A stretch of DNA of 64,000 nucleotides from Neospora caninum Liverpool (taxonomy: Eukaryota; Apicomplexa; Conoidasida; Eucoccidiorida; Sarcocystidae). Made by a program: the position numbers and the translations under genes. Within the stretch, counting starts at the first letter, position 1. Every line of letters begins with the position of its first letter. The stretch covers positions 4,760,839 to 4,824,838 of the forward strand of contig NC_018395.1 of NCBI RefSeq assembly GCF_000208865.1, written 5' to 3'. Positions 32,502 to 42,753 of this stretch are shown here, one piece after another. Below the pieces are notes generated by a model. The model worked only from the letters and a program-made list of their open reading frames with translations. It ran no database searches and was not told the origin of the DNA.

Positions 32502-35500
32502 CTATTCTTTTGGCGTTTCTCTGAAAAGCGCTGTCCCCTTTGCCTGTCGATTGGATAAGGCACATCTGCGATTCGAGAGCTGAGCAGCGCGCGTCCCGAA
32601 TTGAATAGCCCGTTTCTTCGTGAACGCTGCGAACCGCATCTCCTCGTGCAGGGCGCAGATCCGCAGGACCCACTTGTTCGTTCGCCACGCTGGATCCGCC
32701 GCCAGCTGCGACAGCACCGCATGCCCCAGAGCCCGAGAAACTGACGACAGACTACCGGAAGAAGAGAGAGGAGACGAAGAAGGAGGTGAGGCAGGAGAGT
32801 CTGGGGAGGAGTTCGACGACGAGGCGGACTGCGAGGCAGAGAGCGGAGAAGGCGATGGAGACGGCGAAGCAGGGAAGGGTGTCCGCGTCGTGGTGCCGTC
32901 ATCGTGCAGCCTTTCCAGCGGCGCGGTTTCTTGGACGCGAGGCGCGTCGGCGAGAGAGGCCGGAGGCGGCGAGAGGATCGATTCGAAGGGAATTGCGGAG
33001 TTGACGAAATCGAGGAAAGCGACGTCGAGAAAGGGCAAGCGAGGCACGCGCGAGAAGTGCGAAAAGACGCGCCCGTCTCGGCCGAGGTTGCGGCTCCACA
33101 GACGGCGCAAGTCGCTGAGGGAGAAGCAGAGAGAGGGCCGAAAGCGCCGATCGCGCGGGGAAACCGAGTGAAGAGCCGAGGCGAATGGACGCGGCGGCGC
33201 GAGAAAGGAAGGAAAACGCGAACGGAGATGACGGGGACGGCGCGCGCAGGCGACGAGACAGAGAAGGAAACAGAGAGAGAAAGGGATGAAAGAAGGAAAC
33301 ACAGAGAGAGGAAAGGATGAAAGAGGGAAACACAGAGAGAGAAGAGGAGGAAAGGGTAGGAGAAAAGAGAGACGGAGCAAAAGAAGACGAACGGCGAGGA
33401 AGAGAACGAGAGAGGCTCTACGGGAAGCGAAAGACAGAGAACCAGAAAGAGCAGAGCTGCCTGAGAGGACGCGTGGTATACAAAGGGTCTGGGAATCCAG
33501 GGGAAGGCATGCAGACGCGTAGGAAGAGAGAAAAAGCGAAAAAGGGGAAGATGCTGGCACCTGTCGAAAGGCAGTCAAAGCACCATCTCTCGCAGCGATC
33601 TCCAGAGCGGTTGCCGCGTCCCCGGTCGCTCGTGCACACGCTGTTCTCTCGCCTCGGAAACAGAGAGGGAAACAGAGTCGTTTTTCTCTCCGCCTGGCGA
33701 CCGCCCCTCCGTCGCTGACTGAGTGTCTCGGCGCTCGAGCCGTATTGCCACAAGACGCCAAAAACCGTATTTGTTCGCACTTACAGAAGCATCTCCGCCC
33801 GCACAGCCTCGGTCCCGCGTTTCAGACGCGCCGTTTTGTGCCGGCCGTACCCGCCGAAAAGTTCATCTGCGCCGCTGCCAAGGAGCACGACGCGACTCTG
33901 AACCGCGTAGGCTGTTCGCGGCGAGTCTGAAGAGGCCATACACACGAGCCGTCTAAACCGTGAGGGCGGCGGAAAACGGAATCCGTCCCAGAAGCCAGAG
34001 GCAACCGCGGCCATGCAGACACGCGTGCGGGTTTGTACGTGTCAACGGCAAAGCGAGGAGAGGCGCAAACGGGATAAAACTTCAGAGGGCTGTATAGGGC
34101 AAACGCGACCTGCGAGGAGCCTTCCTGGTTCCTCCACACATCCGGTTCGTTTTGTCAAGGCGACTCCATCTTCCAGCGCACACCGCCTGTGACGACCCAC
34201 CTAGCTGGGTCAGTTTACACACTTGTGCTCAATACTCAGCAACAGGAGTCCAGCGGACGCGCTTACCGTGGGGGAACACCCTGGCGATCCTGCCGTCGCC
34301 TGAGGAAGCCGCGTACCAGGGCAGGGGGCCTTCTGACGGCGACGGAGAAGGTGCGCGCTTCGTGCCCGCCTTGGCGCAGGTCGAGGACTGTGCGTCAGAG
34401 CCAGAGGGCTGCAGTTCGTTACACGCTGTCCCTCCTTCGTCGTTGCGGTCGCACTCGGTCTCCTCGACGGTGTCGCGCTGGAGCCGCGTGCGTGGAAGAT
34501 CGCGCTCGGAGGCGGTCTGGGCGTCTCCGCCAATCTCCGTCGCCTCGCCGTTCCTGAACCTGTCCCGGTGGACGCCACACTCGGTGTAGAGGATGGTCGC
34601 GGGCGGCAACACAATCCAGCCTCTCTGCCCGAGATACAGCTTTCGTCTCGCCTCAGTGTCGCGTTCGCTCACTTCCCCGTTTTCGGCCTTTGGCTTCGCC
34701 GTAAGCTCCCCCCGCGCGACCTTGAGAAGCTTCAGACAGCACAGGCGACAGGCGTTGTGGGCGCACCCCGCCTTCGCCTTCATGTGGCAGAACGGACAGG
34801 CGACGACGCTGCAGCCTCCAGGGGAAGAGCCGGGAGGCGAAAGCGCGGCAGACGCCGACGCGGGAGGCTCGGGAGAAGGCCCCGTTGGACCTGAGCCTCG
34901 CCCGCTCGACCGTTTCGGCAACGGGCTACACCGCAGTTGGAGATCCTCCCACACGGCCGACGCAAGGAGCCTCTCCCACTCCGGGTGCGCCTGGAAAGAA
35001 GGCGAAACGAGGTAGCCGCGACCTCTGGAAAAACACAGCGGGGTCACAAGATATGCGTGCCAAAAGAGGCAAAGTGCGGACCTCTCCCACATGGGTGATA
35101 ATGTGTAGCCGTGCCAGTGTGCTCCTCGAGAGAAAGTTCTACACTCACAGGTGAAGAGATGCACAGCACTGCGTTCCCGTTTCCTTTAAGGGACGTCTCG
35201 AGGTGTTTTCCTTTCCTCGTATATCTCGTTGTGAACTTTCGCGTCCTTGGCATGCTCGCCTATACACCCGATATACATTCATATATATATATATATATAC
35301 ATATACATATCTATATATATCCATGCATGCATATCCGCCGACATGGTGCCCAAGTGCGCTCTGTTTGTTTGCCTGCCTCTCCCTCTCGCCTTGTTCAGGT
35401 TTTTTGGCCACTTGCCTGGCGGCAAAGTAGAGAGCCGAGGCGATGTTCACGTCCATGTGCGTCGCGTGTGGGGCGACTAGGCGCAGCACTGTTTTCTCGG

Positions 35501-38500
35501 CCTCCACCGCGTCCTGCTCGGCGACGTCCACACAGACGAAGCGAAGATCGATTTCGAATTTCTCTCTCCCCTCGCCAACGGCTGCCTCGCAGCTGCGCAG
35601 ACGCTCCAACTTTCTGAGAAGATCCGCGAAACTGGCGAGGCCCGTCAGCCGGTCTGGCGCCGTGGGGGTGAAGGCGACGTTCACCAGCTCCACAACGAAT
35701 TTCTTTCCGCCGCCGGCGACTCTTCCCGTGTCTTTCGTTTCTTCTGTTCCTTCTACCCTTTCTCCTTCCTCTCTTTCTTCTTCCTCCCTTTCTTCTTCCT
35801 CCCTTTCTTCTCTTTCGCCTTCTCGCTGTGTCGCGTTTCCTTGTAGGCGTCCTTCCTCGTTTCTTTTCGCGCGGCGTTCTCCCTCTTTTCTCGGCGTTTC
35901 GCAACCCTTCTTCTGAGAAAGGCGAGGCGCGATTCTCCCCTCCGCGACGAGGCGGAGGACGAGAGCGGCTAAGAGGGAGGAGTCGACGCCGCCCGAGAAG
36001 AGAATAGCGACGCCGTCTCCGTCTGGCCAGTGCTCCGCTTCTCTCTCCTGTCCCGTCTCTGCCTTCTCTGTTTCCGGCTCTCCTCCCTCATCCAGCGCCT
36101 GCCTCCAACCGGCGTGCGGCTCTCCGCCGACTCGACTGCGGTCCTTCCCAGACATGTTCCTGAGATTCCCTGCTGGCGCGTCTCTTTCCCGGCCGCAACC
36201 CGCCGCTCCCGCGAACGCTTCTTCTTCCTGAAGATTGCCGTGCACCTTGCGGGTCCGCGCCTTCCTCTTCTCTTCCTCGCCGTTTCGGGGACATCGTTCT
36301 CGCCACGCCCAGTCGCCGTGGGGCTGACTGGTGTGTGTCGTTCCCCGCTCCGGATCCACGTCTCGGCCTCTGGCCAGCCTTCCGAGAGGCGCACAACTCC
36401 TCAACACCGCCTCCGCCAATTCGTCGAGGAGCGCGTCCGCCACGGCGCGCGCCTCTCTGGAGAGGATCCGGTTCGCGGGCACTCCGGAGGCCTCGTCTGG
36501 GCCTTCCGCGCGATCGCTTTTCCCCTCGTGCCGACTGCCTCCGCGCCTCCCTGCTCGCGAAACCGAGCCCCGCCGGCACACGGCGCAGTCGGGAATCCGA
36601 CACCAGAAATGCGCAGAAGCGAGCGGCGGCGCCTGGGACCAAGGCCGGTACGAGAGCGACGACGCCAAGCCTGACCGAGAGAGACACGCGAGAAAAGGTT
36701 CGGACTCGTCCTCGGGTTCCGCCTCGTCGTCACGTCGAGGAGACGAACAAGCCGCTGGAAACGCGGAACTAATTGTTGACAAAGAAGAACAGGAAGACGA
36801 GGAAGAAGAGGAAGACGAGGGAGAAGAGGAGGAAGAACGCGCTTCAGCGCCTGCCGCGACGTCGCACAGATTCAGTGCTTGGCGGCCGTCCTGCGCGGCT
36901 GCGCGCCGTCCTCCTTCCTCTCCTTGTTTGGTTCCAAAACCGTGAAGGAGAGAAAAGAAGAGATCGACAGACAATTCGCGCAGCCCGTCAACCGGCACCT
37001 CCTCGCATCGCGTGAAGTAGCGCGAAGAGGGAGAGGCTTCTGACGGGGCCGTCAGATCCTCAGAGGCACAACCAAGCGAGGCAGAGACAGGCGAGGACCA
37101 ATCCAGAGACGCAGTCCCTCGCCCCGAAGAGAGACACTGTGAAGAAGACGAGGGCGAAGAAGACACATGTGAAGGAGAGGAAGCACGTCCAGGAGGCAGC
37201 GCCAATCCTGACGCCTGTGCAGGGCGTTCGAGAGACCGTTCCACTCTCGCCCCAACTCCCGCTGCTCCTTCCACATCTTCACCTTCGTCCTTCCACAGAT
37301 GACACGCGTCACAAGTCGAACTGGAAAGCGAGAGAAGAATGGCGACAGGTTCCTCGATCCGTCGTGAGGGACAAGAACCGCGCACTTCCACGCCCCTCCC
37401 TCCGCTTTCCTCCCTTCCGGACCGAAGAGAACGAGCGTTCGGGTGCAAGGAAAAAGACGAAGAAGGTGAGGACGAAGATGAGGAAGAAGATGAAGAAGAA
37501 AGAGGAGACATGAAGAGGGAAGCAGAAAGAGACGTGCAGCAGATAAGGGAACGGGTGCCGATTTTATCTCGGCAAAAATAGAGCTTGCGGAGAGATGCCG
37601 AGAAGAACACCAGCGCAAAGCGAGCTTGGAACGCGCCTCTTGTGTTGTTCCACAGCGGGACCTGCCGATGGTCTGTGTCGTCTCTCCCCTTGTCTGTCTT
37701 GTCTGTTGCGTCTCCGTGTCCTGCGTTCCCCGCTTCTTCGCGTTCGCGGTTCTCCGCTCCACGTGTGGAGCACGCGGTGAGGCTCTCGAGAGTCCTCAGG
37801 ACGTCCTCGTCGCGTGTGCACTTGGTGTGGAGCGCGAAGAGGAGGCTGGTGAAAATTGCTTCCCCGTCCAGACTTGCGTGATCTGCGTCCGCGCCGTCGA
37901 CCGCCTCCTCTGGAATTCCGCCCTGGACCGCCAGCTGAGCCATGTGATTCGGTCTCTGCTCTGGAGTTGCCTTTCGTCTCGCGAAAGAAAACCCGAAAAC
38001 GTCTCCGTCCCACACGAGGACACTGGGAACATCCGAGTCGCCGGCTCCTTCGTGTCCCTCTGTGTCTCTGACGTTCTGTCCGTCTTCTCTCAAGATCTGG
38101 GCCCTATCTGCGTCCACATTTTTCCATGCGCTGTCGTGGTCTTCGCCGAGGTCTTGTCCCCTTGGGGCGACGCCGGGGCGCACGCTTCCCTCTTTTCCCC
38201 CGAACGGCGTCTGTGCATCCGTTCGCTCCACCTTCTGTCTTTGCGGCCTCGCCGCCCCGCAGACGTCGTCCCCGCTTGCGGACGCGGCGGGGCGAGCGAG
38301 GTTAAGAACAAGCGAGGAAGACGGCGCACGCCGAACCGTGCATGTGGCGGAACGCGAGTCAGGCAGTTCCTCCTCTTTTTCTTCACGCCTCTCTCCGCGA
38401 CTTTCTCCCTCTCGGCGCGCTGCTCCTCGCACCTCTCCTCGCCGTCTCCGAGAGGAGTCCTCCGCCTGAACCGCCCGTTCTCCACAACACGAAGGCGACG

Positions 38501-38789
38501 ACGGCGAGCTTTGGGGCCCGCATATCCAGATAGAGTCAGAGTGAAAATGAAGGGAAAGGGAACTCGGCAAACAGGCGGCGGAGGCGAGAGCGCCCGCGTG
38601 CCGCACTTGTCGTTTCACATCACAGCCAGAAGAAGAAGGAGAAGGAGAAGAAGGAGGAGGAGAAGAGGGAGAAGGAGAAGAAAGAGAAGGAGAAGAAGGA
38701 GAAGAAGGAGAAGAAGGAGGAGGAGAAGAGCACACCCAATCAGATCTCGATCCACGGGCTCGGAGCGTCACGACGAACGGGGCTGCCAT
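32502..38789 (-). CDS. ASNSD1: ASNSD1-type asparagine synthetase domain protein, 4 exons
   Basis: The exons are 38789-35416, 35024-34267, 33926-33785 and 33114-32502, giving 1628 residues against about 640 in human ASNSD1. Residues 1-50 are Ser/Pro repeats. A glutamine-amidotransferase-like half follows (VLVWDGDVFGF, LYFCRDKIGTRSL). The PP-loop SGGVDS is at 932-937 in GVAILFSGGVDSSLLAALV, with an acidic insertion before LVNVAF. The first junction uses a GC donor (AG|GCAAGT) and yields FAARGRGYLV, matching human FASRGIGWLV. Exon 2 carries a six-Cys cluster, CPFCHMKAKAGCAHNACRLC. Exon 3 holds LLGSGADELFGGYGRH. Exon 4 holds SRNLGRDGRVFSHFSRVPRL, then KKRAIQFGTRAAQL. These are family hallmarks; the biochemical role of ASNSD1 is not established. 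The usual MCGI N-terminus is not visible, so an upstream exon may be missing from this model. Confidence 0.88.
33240..33350. repeat. Tandem purine-rich repeat in ASNSD1 intron 3
   Basis: About three copies of a unit of roughly 31 bp containing GAAACACAGAGAGAG and GGATGAAAGA, within the 670-bp intron between 33785 and 33114. The transcript reads it as pyrimidine-rich. Confidence 0.75.
34725..34800 (-). other. Six-cysteine putative metal-binding insertion in ASNSD1
   Basis: The encoded pattern is C-x2-C-x7-C-x4-C-x2-C-C within ASNSD1 exon 2, between the PP-loop half and the GADELFGGY half. Human ASNSD1, as I recall it, has no such cluster at this place. The spacing suits a zinc site. It could be a domain insertion specific to this lineage or to a wider set of protists and plants. 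Confidence 0.6.
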
Positions 38790-40205
38790 CGCTCCGTTGG
38801 CGTCTGTTCGAAGAAAGGGAAGCGTCTCGGGAAAAGTGTCGAAGACGTTTCAACGCTACAGGTCCCCCGTGAGTAGGGAAAACGGTCGGAGCACAGCATG
38901 GCGTTCAGTTCACATCTGCACTTGCATGCATGCACTGCAAAACACAAAGCTACAGATTTTTGGGAGTCCAGTCTATCGACTTGCGCGTGCGCCTACAGAT
39001 GATGCGCGGGGGAGGTCGGGTCCGTCGTTGTATGCGAGAAAGTGCAATTTCTCAGAGTGGGTTTGGGCTTCGGAGTGCGCGTCGTGGCCCAGCAGGAGGA
39101 AACGAGAGAAACACCGCAGATTTGCCTGCTGGCCTTCAAAAGGCGTTTTCGCAGAGGACGCAGAGGGAGGAAATGAGACTCGACAGAGAAGCGCAGAGAG
39201 ACGCGGCTGAAATTGCGGTTCCCTTCCGGGATGACGGCGGTCGAGTTGTCAGGGGACGGAGAGAGCCTCAGTCTGTGGGGAATCCGTTTTCTCAAAAACA
39301 CAGCAAAGAGATGCAGAAAAGCTCGTGTCCCTCAAGAAAGATAGGGGACGAACAGTCAAGACTGCGGGGCCCTCTTTCGAGGGTCGGCACCGCGTCGCTC
39401 TTACTTGGCGCAAAATAATTGAGAGGAAAAGGCGCGCGATCAAGAACCTACGGTGATGGGCGATGCGAGGTGGACATACACTGCAACGGGGACTGTCTCT
39501 GAAGTAAAGCAGCCTGTGTGCTTATGAAAAATCGCGTGGAAAGGAGATTTCTGACGCTCCGCTCGCGCAGCCCGCGCTCGTCGTGCCGGCGGGAGAATTT
39601 TCAGGGGAGGAAAAGTACGGAGAAGGCCGAAAACGGAAACGTCGATTCGTTTACGGGAAGGCGTGCGTGGAGGGAAGCTCGGAAGCGACGAAACCAGCCA
39701 AGACAAAGCCCATTTTCTGTTTTCCTTCGAACACAGTCGTAGGTAGATGCACCCGCAAAAGCGTTTTCTTTCTTCGCCCCAGGGAGAGAAATATTCGCGT
39801 TCGCTTTGCGTGTTGGGTCTTTCGCAGAAGCTGAAAAAGAGACCCAAAGAGAAAAAACCGGAAAGTCGAGAACGTTCCGTTCTCTGTGCGACGCGACAGC
39901 AAGAACAAGTCTCTTTTCCTGGTGGCTCGGAAAAACGAGAAACGGGCAAGTGCGCCGCAGCCGCTGCTTTGTGTCTCCGGATCTGCCTTCGCCTTTTTCT
40001 GCTTCGAGCGACATCTGTCCCGCGATCTCGCGGTTCTTCGCGCTCCAAAAGCGCGCGTCGTCGTATTCGCTCCGGTCCATCTCTTTCCTTTCTTTCCTCT
40101 CCCTTCGCGACTCCTCTCTGCCTTCAAGCGACAGTCATCTCGCCACCCGCTTCCTTGCACAAATCTTTCTCTCTCTCTTCCTGTCTCGTCCTGCCTCTTC
40201 CCGTC

Positions 40206-40257
40206 TTTTCCTCTGTCTTCCTGTCTCTTCCTGTCTCTTCCTGTCTCTTCCTGTCTG
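40206..40257 (+). repeat. 10-bp minisatellite (CTGTCTCTTC)n
   Basis: Four to five near-perfect head-to-tail copies of a 10-bp pyrimidine unit in the ASNSD1/glycosylase spacer. Confidence 0.85.
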
Positions 40258-41714
40258 TGCGGAAAGGGGTTACCCACGCCTTCTGCCTGTGCGGTCTAAA
40301 GTGTGATTCCTCCTCGAGCAAGAGCCTCTTTTTTCCCCGCTCAATGCGAGAGAAATTCTTTTTCAACAGATTCGCTGCCGAATCGACGAGAAGTCGGAGT
40401 TTAAAAAACCAGCTGCTCGGCGGGATCGCCTCGCACACCGTAGAACTCAGTCTTGATCGGCACAGCCAGAGACGGGAAAAAGCGGTCCTAGCGCTCGCCC
40501 CACTGTCTCTCGCTGATTCACGCGCGAGAGCGTCTCTCTGTTCTTCCCTCTCCGCATCCCGAGAGTCTGCGCTCTGCCGCGCGCATGCTTTTCACACTGC
40601 GCGGCGTCTCTCTCCTCTCTCTTCAGGGGGAAAATGTCGATAGTGACCCAAACGGCGACGCAGTCCATGGCCCCCGCTGCTCAAAAGGCGCGGAAATACA
40701 TATGTGCAAAAATATGCACTTTTGTGTGCATATATGTCTGTGCTCATGAACCTGATTGTGCTTGGTTGTGTGTCCCGTGGCGTGGCTTTCTCTCGGGAGA
40801 TTGAAGTGCGGCCGCGAATGCCGAGAAATGGGTTTCCGTGAACAACGAGCGAGAGCGACAGAGAGACTCCGGCTCTGGCCGCCTTTGCGCAACCGCGAGA
40901 AAACGGTGGAAGGCCTGCGGCGCGTGTTGTTGAATGCGGTTCTGCGCACAGAACTCGGATCGGTCAAAACGGCCGCTCTCTCTTGACAGGAGACGAAAAG
41001 AGGAGAACGGGTTTCGCGTCAGAGCGGTGCGAGAGACGGGGAGACTCTTTTTCGCGCACATTTTTTTTCGCGGGAAAAAAGCCGTGTGAACACGCGCGTC
41101 GACTTCAACTCCCCCCCGCAGCGACAGCGACGGCTGCACCAAGAGGCCGAGGGAGACAGTTTGAGTTTTCACTTTTGTGTTTGAACCGGCGGCACGGCCA
41201 GAAGTTTGTGTGCTTTGAAAAGTCGGGCGAGAAAAGCGCGAAAAAGGCGACAAAGCAAGCGAGCGTCTCGGGAGAAAAAGAGAGACACACACCGTGCGTG
41301 GTGCGCGCCACCGCGGGCCAGAGCTCGTACCGGGTTTTTTTTGCCGAAGCGCCTTTCACTACTTTTTTTTCTCAACTGCCTTCTTCCCTTTCTGTAGCGC
41401 GAGAACCGTTCGAAGTGGAGAGAAGCGCCGCCTGAACACGCCGGCATTTCTTCCTCTCGAGCAGGCGCCTCCGCTCCCCCGCGACGGAGTCGCCACTCAA
41501 AAAAAGACAAGCAAAGGGAAGCGCATTTTCGGAATCGGCGGCGCTTTGCCCTTTTTCTTCTCTCTCGGAAGCGAAGTCGCAAAACCGGGGGAGTGAACGA
41601 ACATGGGCAAAATCCCCTGGAACCTCTTCTGCAGAAACCTTGAACGCGCGCTCCCTCCCCTGGAATCCGCGCCGCGGCTTCCGCCGCGTTCTCCAAGCTC
41701 TTCGACCTCCGCTT

Positions 41715-41835
41715 CTGTGTCTCTCTGCTTCTCTCTCTTTCTCTCCTTCCCTCTCTTTCTCTCTCTCTTTCTCTCGTTCCCTCTCTTTCTCTCTCTCTTT
41801 CTCTCCTTCCCTCTCTTTCTCTCTCTCCCTCTCTC
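41715..41835 (+). repeat. Pyrimidine-rich tandem repeat
   Basis: A run made of TCTCTCTTTCTC and CTTCCCTC blocks with a period of about 28 bp, in spacer DNA. It is almost free of purines on the plus strand. Confidence 0.85.
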
Positions 41836-42588
41836 TCCGAGGTTCATGTTTGAGGCGAGCCTCACGAGGGACTAGGTGCGCGTTTTTGTGTGCTCTTCTA
41901 GGGGAATGATTCTGCAAGAACATTTTCTCTCCCCTCCGGCAGTGTCCCCTCGACCTCAGTAGCGCTCCGCGTATATTTCCTCTCCCTTTCCTCTGAAAGG
42001 GATCGAGAAAGCTCTGTAGCGTTGTAGCTCTATGCATACGTTTCGCGCTCGCCTCTTTTCAAAAATCGAGGTTATATCGCCTTGTCTCAACTGTTCTCGC
42101 GCCGAGGCGAAAGCAACAGACGGCCGTGGCAGCCTCTCGGCGTTTTTCGGAACATTTCGAGGGCGTGCGAACTTTTTTCTCTGCAGAACGTTTTTTGGTT
42201 TCGGCGTCCGCAGTCCCGCCCGATTTGAGCCTTCTGTGCATCGCCGTCTTCCGTCCTTCTTTTCTCCTTTTCCGCTGCTTCAGTTTTTTCTCTTCGTGGC
42301 CTTGTCGAGACGCACATTCGCACACGCATCGCCAGGCTCATATCGACGCCGCACAGTGTCGAAACCGCCGAGAGGCGCGCTCGCCGCCATGAGGCCTTCT
42401 TCTCGACGCTCTGCGCTCTGTGCCGTGATCGCTAGAGACGCCGGTGGCTGTTCTATCAAGCAAAGTAGCCTCAATCGACAACCTCGTAGACCCCTACTCC
42501 TTACTCTTTCTCTATAAATATATATATATATATATGTCTGCATGTCTATTTGGATCTGGCTGTTTGACATCAACTCTTTTGGCGATCT

Positions 42589-42666
42589 GTTTCTGTGAAA
42601 CGTGGCATTTCCCCTCTGCTTGGAATCGTTTCTGTGAAACTTGGCATTTCCCCTCTCCTTGGAATC
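42589..42666 (+). repeat. 39-bp tandem duplication (2 copies)
   Basis: Two adjacent 39-bp units beginning GTTTCTGTGAAAC, differing at two positions. The unit length is a multiple of three. The frame continues into the glycosylase exon and would encode VSVKRGISPLLGI twice, but the nearest ATG in frame is downstream at 42754. Confidence 0.85.
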
Positions 42667-42753
42667 CGTTTAACGAGTTTTCTCTGCAGAGTGGGCTGCG
42701 CCCACCTCGCGCGCTCTGCCAGGCTCGCCCTCGCCTCTTCACACCTTCGCAGA

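Larger units (their letters stand above)
38790..42753. other. Divergent spacer, ASNSD1 / DNA glycosylase
   Basis: The promoters of both genes must lie here, and possibly an unassigned first exon of ASNSD1. Two pyrimidine-rich tandem arrays are present: CTGTCTCTTC units at about 40206-40257, and TCTCTTTCTCTCC-type units at 41715-41835. An AT run is at 42511-42534, and a 39-bp tandem duplication at 42589-42666. Open frames on both strands overlap extensively without motifs. Confidence 0.5.

Noticed and set aside
32620..33171. Plus-strand Glu/Arg-rich frame
   Set aside because: Antisense of the last ASNSD1 exon, whose minus-strand translation carries SRNLGRDGR and KKRAIQFGTR, both family hallmarks.
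37626..38876. 416-codon plus-strand frame opposite ASNSD1 exon 1
   Set aside because: It contains a poly-Arg tract that is the antisense of the ASNSD1 Ser/Pro repeats, and lacks motifs.
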